Assembly: GCA_025963875.1 (NCBI GenBank)
Contig: JAOPZY010000086.1
Location: 1-40,039 of the forward strand
Length of the DNA: 40,039 bases
DNA from: Actinomycetota bacterium
GTDB taxonomy: Bacteria > Actinomycetota > CADDZG01 > JAHWKV01 > JAOPZY01
Reading direction: 5' to 3'
This document shows, piece by piece, positions 32,906 to 40,039 of the stretch (within the stretch, counting starts at the first letter, position 1; every line of letters begins with the position of its first letter). The position numbers were made by a program, and so were the translations under genes. Below the pieces are notes generated by a model. It was not told where the DNA came from and ran no database searches. It saw nothing but the letters and a program-made list of their open reading frames with translations.

Positions 32906-33958
32906 TCAACGGGTGGCGATGACGGTGCCGTCTTCGACCGCCACGTCGGCAAACCCCGCCTCCCGGAACAGGAACGTGAGGTAGGCCGGGTGCACCGGCC
33001 GCTGGTAGCTCGGGTCCCGGTCCCCCGGCCCCGGCGTCACGACCATCGTTCCTCCCGGGCGCAGCTTCTCGGCTGCAAGGGCCACCACGTCGAGCAGCTC
33101 CTGGGCGCTCAAGGACTCCGCCACCGCCAGCAGCGCGATCCCGCCCAGCGACTCCGGAGCAGTGGCTGCCAGCCACCGGACCGCGTCGTCATGGTCGACC
33201 TTCAGGCCGCGGCCGGCGGCCGCCTTCGCCTGCTCGGCGTCGACGTCGACCCCGCTGGCCTCCACGCCCAGGCCCCCGAGCAGCTCGAGCAGCTCGCCGC
33301 GCCCGGATCCGAGGTCGGCCACCGGCGCGCAGCCTGCAAAGCGTTCGGCCAGGGGCCGGTACGCCGACAGCACCTCCTCCCGGCTCCCCCGGAGCTCGTC
33401 GGCGAGGGGCTCCGGGCGGTACCAGGGACGCAGCTGCCGGCGGGCCTCGGCCGCCTCCAGCTCTTCGAGCCGGCGAACGATCGACCCGAGCATGGGGGCA
33501 TCCGCGGGCGATCGCTCGTAGTAGGCGAGACGGTCGAGGATGGCGTCGATCTGCGCGGTGAGCTCGGCGTGCACGTGCGTCGGGTCGTCGAGGGTGGCGA
33601 TCATCGTCCAGAGGATCACCCGCACCGATTCGGCGAACTCCCGGAGCTGCTGCACGATCCAGTCGGTCTGCCGGGTCACGAGCTTGGCGGCCGCCTGGTG
33701 CAACACCTGACCCCCCGGCACCCGGGAGCCCGTGGGGATCATGGCGACGTCGAAGCGCAAGCCGTCCTCGAACGTGGCCATCGCCTTGTGCAGGGCGTCG
33801 AGGTTGCGGACGGGCCGGTGCTCGACGATATGGCGGAAGTGGACGTCGAGGTCATGTTCCAGGCCCGCTGGGTAGGCTCCCGAGGCACGCCGCTCCTCGA
33901 CCCGGGCGCGTAGGCGCTCGAGGACGTCGCTCACAACCGGGGTCTCGTCGGATTCCAA
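32906..33958 (-). CDS. SAM-dependent methyltransferase with N-terminal helical domain
   Basis: 350 residues from TTG 33958. Residues 1-180 are helical (VLERLRARVEERRASGAYPAGLEHDLDVHFRHIV, AAAKLVTRQTDWIVQQLREFAESVRVILWTMIATLDD), a type of N-terminal region found on methyltransferases of actinobacterial polysaccharide clusters. Residues about 205-350 are the Rossmann fold: PVADLGSGRGELLELLGGLGVEASGVDVD, ALLAVAESLSAQELLDVVALAAEKLRPGGTMVVTPGPG. The chain ends with YLTFLFREAGFADVAVEDG. It may methylate a glycan end, a candidate chain terminator for the Wzt-type exporter. A GATAAT-like box lies 11 nt before TTG on the minus strand. Confidence 0.87.
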   Translation of the reverse strand: MESDETPVVSDVLERLRARVEERRASGAYPAGLEHDLDVHFRHIVEHRPVRNLDALHKAMATFEDGLRFDVAMIPTGSRVPGGQVLHQAAAKLVTRQTDWIVQQLREFAESVRVILWTMIATLDDPTHVHAELTAQIDAILDRLAYYERSPADAPMLGSIVRRLEELEAAEARRQLRPWYRPEPLADELRGSREEVLSAYRPLAERFAGCAPVADLGSGRGELLELLGGLGVEASGVDVDAEQAKAAAGRGLKVDHDDAVRWLAATAPESLGGIALLAVAESLSAQELLDVVALAAEKLRPGGTMVVTPGPGDRDPSYQRPVHPAYLTFLFREAGFADVAVEDGTVIATR

Positions 33959-33993
33959 GATCAGCCGAGATTATCTCTCTTGTCCACTCGCCA

Positions 33994-34614
33994 CTATCGG
34001 GGCAGAGCGGCCACGATCGGCTGATTGAGGTGGACGGACCCGGTCGAGCCGAAGAACGTCCCATCGCCGAAGCCGAAAATGCCGCCGTCCCTCGCCACCA
34101 ACCAGTAGCCGGCGCCGCCGGGGGTGGCGATGGCTGCCACGATCTGCTGGTTGAGATGGATGGCCCCGGTGGACCCGAAGAAGTGGGCGTCGCCGAAGGC
34201 GAAGATCCCGCCGTCGGATGCGACGAGCCAGTAGCCCCCGCCGGTGGGGCTGGCCATGGCCGCGACGATGGGTTTGTTCAGGTTGATCGACCCCGTGGAG
34301 CCGAAGAAGTGGGCGTCGCCGAAGGCGAAGATCCCGCCGTCGGAGGCAACGAGCCAGTAGCCCCCGCCGGTGGGACTGGCCATGGCGGCGACGATGGGTT
34401 TGTTGAGATGGATCGATCCCGTGGATCCGAAGAAGTGGGCGTCGCCGAAGGCGAAGATGCCGCCGTCGGAGGCAACGAGCCAGTAGCCGCCGCCGGTGGG
34501 GCTGGCCATGGCGGCGACGATGGGTTTGTTGAGATGGATCGATCCCGTGGATCCGAAGAAGTGGGCGTCGCCGAAGGCGAAGATCCCGCCGTCGGATGCG
34601 ACGAGCCAGTACCC
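33994..34614 (-). repeat. Five tandem 126-bp (42-residue) coding repeats
   Basis: Units at 34489-34614, 34363-34488, 34237-34362, 34111-34236 and a shortened 33994-34110 encode GYWLVASDGG, IFAFGDAHFFGSTG, HLNKPIVAAMASPTGG in order. Units 1 and 2 are identical in protein, unit 3 differs by one residue (His to Asn), units 4-5 are more diverged. This pattern points to recent internal duplication. Confidence 0.93.
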
Positions 34615-37386
34615 TGTTGCCTGCGCCGCCGCGATGTGCACCCGGGCGGGTGCGGCGGCGATGCCGTTGTAGACGGGATCGGCGCTGGTCACCGTGTTGG
34701 CCACCACCACGTTGCGTTCCGCCGACGAGCCCCCCGCGGTGGCTCCCACGGCCACCGCCTGGGGCACCGACCAGTTGCCGGCGTCGAAGGTGAGCGACGC
34801 GGGCGACACCGAGACGGCGGGGTCGGGGCTGATCGCCACCGTCACCGCCGCCAGCGGCTTGCTCGTGAGGACGACGGCATAGAACCCCGGCCCGCCGCCC
34901 GGCACGACATTGATCCCTCCCCCATCGTTCACAACGACCGAGGCGGCGTCGGCGTCGGCAATCGTGACGGGGACGGAGTCGACGGGTGAACCGGCGTACT
35001 GGGGATCGGCGCTGGATGCGGTCTGCTGGATGGACACGGTGTGCGACAAGGGCTGCGCCACGTTGTCGTCCGGGGCGCTGACGGACACGGACTGGGCAGC
35101 GCCGGCCGCGTTGAAGACGAGGCTGGCGGGACCGATGGAGAGCTGTGGGTCCGCGGTGAGGTCGATCGTGACCGGCGACGCCGGCGGCGTGAGGAGCGAG
35201 ACGGAATAGCTCGCGGCGGCACCGCCCTCGGTGAGGCTGAGCGACGGGGGCTGGATCAGCACCAGGGTGACCGCGAAGAGTCCCGGGGTCACCGAGGCGC
35301 TGTCCGCCGAGCAGGGACCGTTGTCCTGGCAGACGCGCAGTCTGGCCGACCGCGTCGGCTGGGTGGGGACCTGCCAGGGCGCGGATGTGGCGCCCGGCCC
35401 CATGGTCGCCACCGTCGCCCATTGGGCCGCGTCGATGCCGGTGACCGAAAGCCCGGCGATCCAGGCCGCATCGCTCCCCTGGGCGGCCGAGCCATCCTTT
35501 CGGTAGGCCCACGAGAGCGTGTGCACCCCGGCGGAGATCGGGAAGGACGCCGTGGTGAAGCTGCTGTGGAGCCCGTTGACCATGAGCAACGAGTTGCCGT
35601 CGAGGAAGAACTGCAGGTAGTCGCCGCAGGGAGACGGCGTGCAGGCCTCGGAGTCGACCCGGTAGTTGAACGAGATGGTGCCCGCCACGACCGTCCTCAC
35701 AGGCGTGGTGATCCACGAGGCCTTGTTGTCGTCCCCCGGCACCAGGCCGGAGCGCAGGGCATTGGAGCCGCCGTTCGGGCCAGCCCCCGCTGCAAAGGTC
35801 CACGGCTTGTCGCTGTCGGGCGGCTGGGTGAAGCCGGAGGGCAGGCCCGGGCCTGCGAACGGCTCGCTGTAGGTCCTGGATGCCAGCGCGTTCGGCGTGA
35901 ACTCAACCCGGTACGGCGTGGCAGGATTGCCTGCCGGGACGTTGGTCTGCCAGGTGACGGTCTGGGGCGTGCCGGGACCGTAGGACTCCCCCCCGACGGG
36001 GCCGGTGATCGTGGGCACCACAGGGCGGACCTGGGTGAGCGCGCGGAAGACGTTCAGCCGCCCTCCCGTCGAGGTCGTGCCGGCGAACGCTGTACGCGAG
36101 TCCACCGTTGCCAGCAGCCGGCCCTTCAGCTCGGTCGGCGTCGCCCCGGGGTACTGCGAGCGAAGCAGGGCCAGCGCCCCGGTGACGAAGGGCGCGGCCA
36201 TCGACGTCCCGCTGAGGTAGCCGTACGGCGGCTGGTTGCCCCGGGTGACGGTGCTCAGGATGTTCAGGCCCGGCGCCGCCAGCGCTGTGGGACCGCCGAA
36301 GTTGGAGAAAGAGGCGAGGCCGTCGTTCTGGTCGCTCGCGGCGACGACGATCTCATTGGAGAGGTTGAAGCTGGCGGGGTAGTCGCGGACAGTGCCGAGG
36401 TCCCGACCGGAGCTGCCGTTGCCTGCGGCGACGGAGAACAGGATCCCCGCCTGGCCGGCCTGGATCATGGCCTGACGGAGGGACTCGTTCGGAGAGGTCT
36501 CCCCGCCCCACGACATGTTGATGAACTGCGCACCCTTCTGGATGGCGTAGAGGATCCCGGCGATGGCGTGGGCGTCGTCGCCTGTCCCGCAAGCTCCGGA
36601 CGTCGGGTCGATCGTGAGGAACTTGAGCGGAAGGATCTTCACGTGCCAGGCGACCCCGGCGACGCCCTGGCCGTTGTTGCCGATCGCACCGAGGATGCCC
36701 GCCACGTGCGTCCCGTGGTCGTCGTTGGGACTGCCGGCGCAGGTTTCCGACGGGTCGTAGACGACGTTGGTGCCGTCGAGGAAGTTGTGGGCGTTGGCCG
36801 TGTCGATGTTGGCGGCCAGGTCCGGGTGCCCGGTGTCGATGCCCGTGTCGAGGACCGCCACCGTCACCTCGGGCGAGCCTGTCTGGATGCCCCAGGCGCC
36901 CGTCGCCGCGATGTCGTCGCCGGGCGTACCGTTGACGCTGCCAACCCTCTGGCCCGTGTTCGACTCACCCCACTGCTGCCCGAAGTAGGTGTCGTTGGGG
37001 CTCACCGCCGAGGCGTGGACCACATAGTTGGGCTCGGCGTACTTCACGCCCCGCTCGGCGTCGTACGAGGCAGACGCGGCCGAGGCTGCCATCCCGGCGG
37101 GCAGGGCAACCAGCTCGACGCCGATCTGTGGGAAGCGCTGCAGCACCCGAGCCCCGTGGCGGCGGTGCATCGCGGTGCGAGCCGCGTCGCTCACTCCGGG
37201 GCGGTAGCCGACGAGGAGCTGGCCCGGGACCGATTCCCCGCCGGCTTGTGCCGCGGGGCGGGGAGGCCGTGGCGCGGCGCGCCCCGCGCCTGACAAGCCT
37301 GCCGCGACAAGTCCGGCGGCGAGGGCCAGGGGAAGGAGGATCCGGCGTATCCGCGTGAGCGGAAGTCCGAGGAACAATCTGTGCAC
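33994..37386 (-). CDS. Secreted S8 subtilase with beta-rich domains and a GYWLVASDGG repeat tail
   Basis: 1130 residues from GTG 37386, with a signal peptide (RRILLPLALAAGLVAAGLSGAGRA). Residues about 50-125 form an inhibitor_I9-like propeptide. The catalytic triad is Asp180 (VAVLDTGIDTGHPDL), His224 (DDHGTHVAGILG) and Ser395 (LSGTSMAAPF), with oxyanion Asn323 (VAAGNGSSG). After about 450 come beta-sandwich domains and Calx-beta-like segments (PSLSLTEGGAAASYSVSL, VPVTIADADAASVVV). Residues 925-1130 are five GYWLVASDGGIFAFGDAHFF repeats, probably a beta-propeller or cell-surface module. The upstream in-frame ORF to 37704 is a shadow. It is likely secreted and surface-retained. A TAGGCT box sits 8 nt before the start. 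Confidence 0.93.
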   Translation of the reverse strand: MHRLFLGLPLTRIRRILLPLALAAGLVAAGLSGAGRAAPRPPRPAAQAGGESVPGQLLVGYRPGVSDAARTAMHRRHGARVLQRFPQIGVELVALPAGMAASAASASYDAERGVKYAEPNYVVHASAVSPNDTYFGQQWGESNTGQRVGSVNGTPGDDIAATGAWGIQTGSPEVTVAVLDTGIDTGHPDLAANIDTANAHNFLDGTNVVYDPSETCAGSPNDDHGTHVAGILGAIGNNGQGVAGVAWHVKILPLKFLTIDPTSGACGTGDDAHAIAGILYAIQKGAQFINMSWGGETSPNESLRQAMIQAGQAGILFSVAAGNGSSGRDLGTVRDYPASFNLSNEIVVAASDQNDGLASFSNFGGPTALAAPGLNILSTVTRGNQPPYGYLSGTSMAAPFVTGALALLRSQYPGATPTELKGRLLATVDSRTAFAGTTSTGGRLNVFRALTQVRPVVPTITGPVGGESYGPGTPQTVTWQTNVPAGNPATPYRVEFTPNALASRTYSEPFAGPGLPSGFTQPPDSDKPWTFAAGAGPNGGSNALRSGLVPGDDNKASWITTPVRTVVAGTISFNYRVDSEACTPSPCGDYLQFFLDGNSLLMVNGLHSSFTTASFPISAGVHTLSWAYRKDGSAAQGSDAAWIAGLSVTGIDAAQWATVATMGPGATSAPWQVPTQPTRSARLRVCQDNGPCSADSASVTPGLFAVTLVLIQPPSLSLTEGGAAASYSVSLLTPPASPVTIDLTADPQLSIGPASLVFNAAGAAQSVSVSAPDDNVAQPLSHTVSIQQTASSADPQYAGSPVDSVPVTIADADAASVVVNDGGGINVVPGGGPGFYAVVLTSKPLAAVTVAISPDPAVSVSPASLTFDAGNWSVPQAVAVGATAGGSSAERNVVVANTVTSADPVYNGIAAAPARVHIAAAQATGYWLVASDGGIFAFGDAHFFGSTGSIHLNKPIVAAMASPTGGGYWLVASDGGIFAFGDAHFFGSTGSIHLNKPIVAAMASPTGGGYWLVASDGGIFAFGDAHFFGSTGSINLNKPIVAAMASPTGGGYWLVASDGGIFAFGDAHFFGSTGAIHLNQQIVAAIATPGGAGYWLVARDGGIFGFGDGTFFGSTGSVHLNQPIVAALPR

Positions 37387-37394
37387 GTCGGACG

Positions 37395-37400
37395 AGCCTA
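37395..37400 (-). promoter_or_regulatory. Near-leaderless -10 of the S8 subtilase
   Basis: TAGGCT on the minus strand (37400-37395) is followed by 8 nt and GTG 37386, so the transcript starts about 2 nt before the start codon. It lies in a 64-bp divergent gap shared with the GNAT gene. Confidence 0.5.
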
Positions 37401-37450
37401 CGACAAAATCCCGGCACGGTTCCTGGTGCCCCGGCTGCGATGATGGGGCC

Positions 37451-37930
37451 ATGCCTGCCCATCGGGCGACCATCGACGACATCCCGGAGGTCCTGCGCCT
37501 CGCCGCATTGATGTACGCGACCATCGGCCAGCGTGCGGACGAGGACTGGTTCCGCGAGGCCGGGCGCCTGCTGGAGACCCGGATGGGCGAGGGCCGGACC
37601 GGCGTCTTCGTCGCCGACGCCGAGGAGCCGGGCCGGCTGGCGTCGTGCGTGGCGGCGACGATCGTGGAGCGGCTGCCGGGGCCGAGGAACCCTGCGGCGA
37701 CCAAGGCTGCCTACGTCCAGTGGATGTGCACCGATCCCGCCTACCGCCGGCGGGGACTGGGGCGGGCGGTGCTCGCCGCCCTGCTCGACTGGCTGTGGGC
37801 CCATGGCGTCTCCTGCGTCGAGCTGCACGCAACGTCAGAGGGGGACCCCCTGTACCGGTCGTTCGGATTCGAGGACCCGGCTCAGCCGCAGCTGCGGCTG
37901 TTCGGCCCGCCGGCCCAGCAGCGGCCGTGA
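37451..37930 (+). CDS. GNAT-family acetyltransferase
   Basis: 159 residues from ATG 37451. HRATIDDIPEVLRLAALMYATIG is the first strand and helix, GVFVADAEEPGRLASCVAATIVERLPGPRNP the central strands, and VQWMCTDPAYRRRGLGRAVLAALLDWLWAHGVSCVELHATSEGDPLYRSFGFEDP the acetyl-CoA motif (RRRGLG) and C-terminal signature (LYRSFGF). The acceptor is unknown. The frame is open upstream to 37355, but that lies over the start of the subtilase. It is divergent from the subtilase and convergent with the beta-helix gene. No Shine-Dalgarno or clear -10 was identified. Confidence 0.9.
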   Translation: MPAHRATIDDIPEVLRLAALMYATIGQRADEDWFREAGRLLETRMGEGRTGVFVADAEEPGRLASCVAATIVERLPGPRNPAATKAAYVQWMCTDPAYRRRGLGRAVLAALLDWLWAHGVSCVELHATSEGDPLYRSFGFEDPAQPQLRLFGPPAQQRP

Positions 37931-37952
37931 GACGGACGTCCCACGGCCGCTG

Positions 37953-37999
37953 AACCTTGTGCCAAAACGACCGGTTTTCGGACCTTTTGGCACAAAGTT
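37953..37999. terminator. Bidirectional nested hairpin, 11-bp perfect outer stem
   Basis: TTGTGCCAAAA (37957-37967) pairs with TTTTGGCACAA (37985-37995), extended by AAC/GTT past one mismatch. The internal loops are CGA and ACC (3 + 3). The inner stem is CCG (37971-37973) with CGG (37979-37981) around GTTTT. It lies between convergent stops, 22 nt after the GNAT and 2 nt after the beta-helix gene. Confidence 0.75.
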
Positions 38000-38001
38000 G
38001 C

Positions 38002-38721
38002 TCAGAGGGCAGCACACTGACCGCCGGCGCCGCCGGTGAAGGTGTTCTTGTGATCGCCGTTGACGGGCGCCGGGTTGTTCGTGGCGCAGGTCGTCAAGCC
38101 GGTGACCGTGTTGCCCTCGACCTCGGTCGCGTTGTCCTCGGTCAAGGTCCCGTGGTTGGGTGCGACGTTCCCGCTGACCGTCAGGGCGCCGACGATCGAG
38201 TTCCCGCCGACCTCCACTCCCCCCAGATTGCCGTTCAGGGTCACGGCGCCGTCGATGTGGTTTGCCCCGCAGGGTGTGGCCAGCAGGCCCGTGCCGAGCA
38301 GGCCACCGTCGCCGCCAGCGCCGATGAGGATGAACCCGGGACTGGTCGAGGCCTTGATGGCCCCCTGCTTCGTGGAGCTGTCGCACATGGTGAAGGCGTT
38401 GGCCCCAACCAGGGTGATCGCCCCGTTGATGACCGAGCCGCCTGTGACCGAGAGCGATGCTCCCGGGGCGACGTTCACCGCACCGATCTGGTTGAGGTTC
38501 ACGAGGCACGTCGTGCCCGAGGCCACATTGATGACTGCGTTGTTTTGTCCGGTCATGGTCGTGTCACACTGCGTCGAAGCCGGCTGGTCGTCCCCGAGGC
38601 CGAGGAGACCTCCGCTTGCGAAAGCGGATGGCAGGCTCATTGCCACAACGCCGGCGAGAACGAGCGTGCCGGTCACGATGGCGACGAAGCCCTTGGAGAT
38701 TTCGAACTGAACGTTTCTCAT
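38002..38721 (-). CDS. Secreted beta-helix-like protein, copy A
   Basis: 239 residues. An N-terminal signal sequence (FVAIVTGTLVLAGVVAMSLPSAFAS) is followed by short repeated strands with regular Gly/Asn/Val spacing: NNAVINVASGTTCLVNLNQIGAVNV, GGSVINGAITL, IDGAVTLNGNLGGVEVGGNSIVGALTVSGN, NATEVEGNTVTGLTTC and NTFTGGAGGQC. The pattern suggests a right- or left-handed beta helix. Six cysteines could form three disulphides. Similar proteins with GNTV, NTPAP and GQC endings occur in actinobacteria; function is unknown, likely cell surface. ATG 38721 has GGGGGAAG about 5 nt upstream. It is a tandem paralogue of the next gene, with which it shares an identical 36-nt block near the 3' end. Confidence 0.85.
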   Translation of the reverse strand: MRNVQFEISKGFVAIVTGTLVLAGVVAMSLPSAFASGGLLGLGDDQPASTQCDTTMTGQNNAVINVASGTTCLVNLNQIGAVNVAPGASLSVTGGSVINGAITLVGANAFTMCDSSTKQGAIKASTSPGFILIGAGGDGGLLGTGLLATPCGANHIDGAVTLNGNLGGVEVGGNSIVGALTVSGNVAPNHGTLTEDNATEVEGNTVTGLTTCATNNPAPVNGDHKNTFTGGAGGQCAAL

Positions 38722-38746
38722 ATCTTCCCCCGCGTGCGAGTTGGGT

Positions 38747-38783
38747 GGCTCGGGGCGGGCCCGTACGTGACCCGCCCCGAGCC
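38747..38783 (-). terminator. 13-bp perfect hairpin between tandem paralogues
   Basis: GGCTCGGGGCGGG (38747-38759) pairs with CCCGCCCCGAGCC (38771-38783) around an 11-nt loop that contains the palindrome CGTACG. It lies 47 nt past the stop of copy B and 26 nt before the ATG of copy A, so it could terminate copy B, be an attenuator, or be a processing site. Confidence 0.65.
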
Positions 38784-38830
38784 GATTCATCGAGTCTGTC
38801 GCTGTCTACCAGCCGTCTTTCATTCTGCTT

Positions 38831-39532
38831 TCAGAGGAATTGACACTGACCGCCGGCGCCGCCGGTGAAGGTGTTCTTACGACCGTCGTTGGTGGGGGCT
38901 GGAACGTTCCCAGCGCAGGTCGTCAAGCCTTTGACCGTGTTGCCCTCAATCTCGGTCGCATTGTCCTCAAGGGGGACCCCGAGGCTGGGTGCGATGTTGT
39001 TGCTGACCGTCAGGGCGGCGAGCAGCGAGTTTCCACCGATCTCAACGCCGCCCAGGTTGCCGCTCAGGGTCACGGCGCCGTCGATGGTGTTGGCATTGCA
39101 GGGTGCGACCAGCAGGCCGCCGTCGCCGCCGTTGCCGATGAGGATGAAGCCGTGAGCGGTCGTGGAGTTGATGGCGCCCCCCGTCGTTTTGCTGCCGCAG
39201 AAGGTGAAGGCGGTGGCAGCAACCAGGGTGATCGCCCCGTTGATGTTCGAGCCTCGCGTGACCGAGAGCCCCGCGCCGGTGACGTTGACGGCGCCGATCT
39301 GGTGGAGATTCATCAGGCACGTCGTGCCCGAGGTGACGTTAATGACGCCGTTGTGCGTTCCGGTGAAGGTTGTGGTGCAAGGGCCCGTGGCCGACCGGTC
39401 ACTGGTGAGGGTCCGGCTCTGACTGCTTCCGAACGCGGATGGCAGGCTCATTACCAACATGGTTCCGAGAGCCAGAGCGCCGGTCGCAGTGGCGAGAATT
39501 CCCTTGGAGGTGCCGAAATGAAGATGTTTCAT
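38831..39532 (-). CDS. Secreted beta-helix-like protein, copy B
   Basis: 233 residues, aligning with copy A over its whole length: signal sequence ILATATGALALGTMLVMSLPSAFGS, then HNGVINVTSGTTCLMNLHQIGAVNV, GSNINGAITLVAATAFTFCGS, IDGAVTLSGNLGGVEIGGNSLLAALTVSNN, NATEIEGNTVKGLTTC and NTFTGGAGGQC. The gene is transcribed before copy A in the same direction. ATG 39532 has GGGGGAAC about 4 nt upstream. Copy B lacks a few residues present in copy A (the GLLGTGLLA insert region). The pair is a tandem duplication with moderate divergence. Function is unknown; secreted and probably structural. Confidence 0.85.
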   Translation of the reverse strand: MKHLHFGTSKGILATATGALALGTMLVMSLPSAFGSSQSRTLTSDRSATGPCTTTFTGTHNGVINVTSGTTCLMNLHQIGAVNVTGAGLSVTRGSNINGAITLVAATAFTFCGSKTTGGAINSTTAHGFILIGNGGDGGLLVAPCNANTIDGAVTLSGNLGGVEIGGNSLLAALTVSNNIAPSLGVPLEDNATEIEGNTVKGLTTCAGNVPAPTNDGRKNTFTGGAGGQCQFL

Positions 39533-39845
39533 GTGTTCCCCCTGTTTTGAGAGTTGGGTGGTGCGGACTTGGAGCGCGCCAGACCGTCGGCGACTGCTGT
39601 GGAGCCCCCCTTTCGCTTTCTGATCGCGCGCCCACGTTCCAGGGCTTCATCGGGTCTGGGATTGACCGGTCGGCGTCGGGGTCTGGGAGTCGCCGGTCTT
39701 ACGCCCTGCGTGGGAGTGGATCAGTTGCTTGATGTCGAAACAGTGCTCGTCGACTTGCTATACGAGACCGTTCCGTTTCGGTATGAAGCTATCATACGGA
39801 TAGACGGAACGCAATAGTTCCGTGACGGAACGCAAGGCCTGAGGG
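39533..39845. promoter_or_regulatory. 313-bp gap: upstream region of the beta-helix pair and end of the cupin gene
   Basis: No convincing gene is seen. Two features stand out: heptamer palindromes at 39770-39831 (separate entry), and an imperfect 20-bp direct repeat (39652-39671 and 39679-39698, 17 of 20 identical, starting GGGTCTGGGA). The minus-strand TATGAT at 39797-39792 is a possible -10 for copy B, leaving a leader of about 250 nt. The open plus-strand frame at 39554-39817 has no recognisable product. Confidence 0.45.
39770..39831. repeat. Four GTTCCGT/ACGGAAC heptamers: nested dyad plus palindrome
   Basis: GTTCCGT (39770-39776) and ACGGAAC (39804-39810) enclose GTATGA (39781-39786) and TCATAC (39792-39797) around AGCTA. 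Next, GTTCCGT-G-ACGGAAC (39817-39831) is a 15-bp palindrome. On the minus strand TTGCGTTCCGT occurs twice, 21 nt apart (two helical turns). It may be an operator cluster for the beta-helix genes or a terminator of the cupin gene, which ends 15 nt away. Confidence 0.6.
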
Positions 39846-40039
39846 CTAGCGGTGGGCCTCCAGGCAGGTGCAGCCCTCCGGGCCCACAAGGGCGCCGTGG
39901 GCGGTCCCTGCCGGCAGGTCGAGGCGGTCGCCCGCCTTCATCGTCACGTCGGCCCCCTCGACGTGGAAGGTGATGCTGCCGCTGGCGCAGTACAGCACCT
40001 TGTCGTAGCTGTGCGTGTGGACGCCGTAGCGATCCCCCG
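39846..40039 (-). CDS. Cupin-domain protein, C-terminal part (5' end outside window)
   Basis: 64 visible residues to TAG 39848-39846. VHTHSYDKVLYCASGSITFHVEG is cupin motif 1 (two metal-ligand histidines, His-Thr-His, and a tyrosine and aspartate in place of a glutamate further on). MKAGDRLDLPAGTAHGALVGPEG is motif 2, with the final histidine. The end CTCLEAHR carries two cysteines. Cupins of this small type are often metal-binding enzymes, sugar isomerases or sensors; none can be named here. It is transcribed toward the beta-helix genes from beyond the right edge. Confidence 0.8.
   Translation of the reverse strand, partial: GDRYGVHTHSYDKVLYCASGSITFHVEGADVTMKAGDRLDLPAGTAHGALVGPEGCTCLEAHR

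Noticed and set aside
33994-34614. Regular repeats as a CRISPR array
   Set aside because: The 126-bp units are contiguous, in frame and code for protein repeats; there are no spacers.
35041-37293. 750-residue plus-strand frame opposite the subtilase
   Set aside because: It overlaps the catalytic triad and I9 domain in reverse and has no recognisable motif.
39554-39817. 87-residue plus-strand frame upstream of the beta-helix genes
   Set aside because: No recognisable product or start signals, and it runs through the palindrome cluster.

Overview
The window is high-GC, gene-dense DNA from an actinomycete-like bacterium. Three observations point to Actinomycetota, most likely an uncultivated Acidimicrobiia-type lineage. 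The secreted subtilase ends in GYWLVASDGG-type repeats, which are common in that class. A HelD/HelR-type RNA polymerase motor is present. Many genes look leaderless, with a -10 hexamer (TAGGCT, TAGGAT, TATCGT, TACTAT) 6-8 nt before the start codon. The lineage is inferred; no rRNA or tRNA gene is present to fix it. No CRISPR array, insertion sequence, integrase or phage gene was seen.

Most of the window is a surface-polysaccharide locus interrupted by housekeeping genes. 1-8.3 kb: methyltransferases, an acyltransferase, three GT4-type proteins, a polytopic membrane protein and a coiled-coil protein, tightly overlapped. 8.4-10.8 kb: a double GT4 glycosyltransferase. 10.9-16.3 kb (plus strand): HelR-like ATPase, a GNAT, then trpB (frameshifted), trpA and a GntR regulator joined by 4-nt overlaps. 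16.4-19.2 kb (minus): coiled-coil protein, GT4 and a PIG-V-like mannosyltransferase. 19.2-23.2 kb (plus): FkbM methyltransferase, GAF-PP2C phosphatase and a lipoprotein. 23.2-25.5 kb: an orphan hypF. 25.6-30.3 kb: a Wzm/Wzt-type ABC exporter with a GT-C enzyme and a methyltransferase. 30.3-34 kb: a small zinc protein, a YceI protein, a GT4 and a methyltransferase. 34-40 kb: an S8 subtilase with a repeat tail, a GNAT, two tandem secreted beta-helix-like paralogues and the end of a cupin.

A plausible joint role is assembly of a methylated, acylated glycan. The GT4 enzymes would build it on the cytoplasmic face, Wzm/Wzt would export it, and GT-C enzymes would finish it outside the membrane. Function is inferred from families; the glycan structure cannot be read from sequence.

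Two sequence-level patterns stand out. First, almost every gap where a transcription unit ends holds a long dyad, usually an outer stem, a symmetric internal loop and an inner stem around a 3-5 nt loop, without a T tract; divergent gaps lack these. Second, two glycan genes (17564-18742 and 27756-29357) have no ATG, GTG or TTG where the protein must begin, but each has an in-frame CTG in a CTGA overlap with the stop codon of the gene before it.
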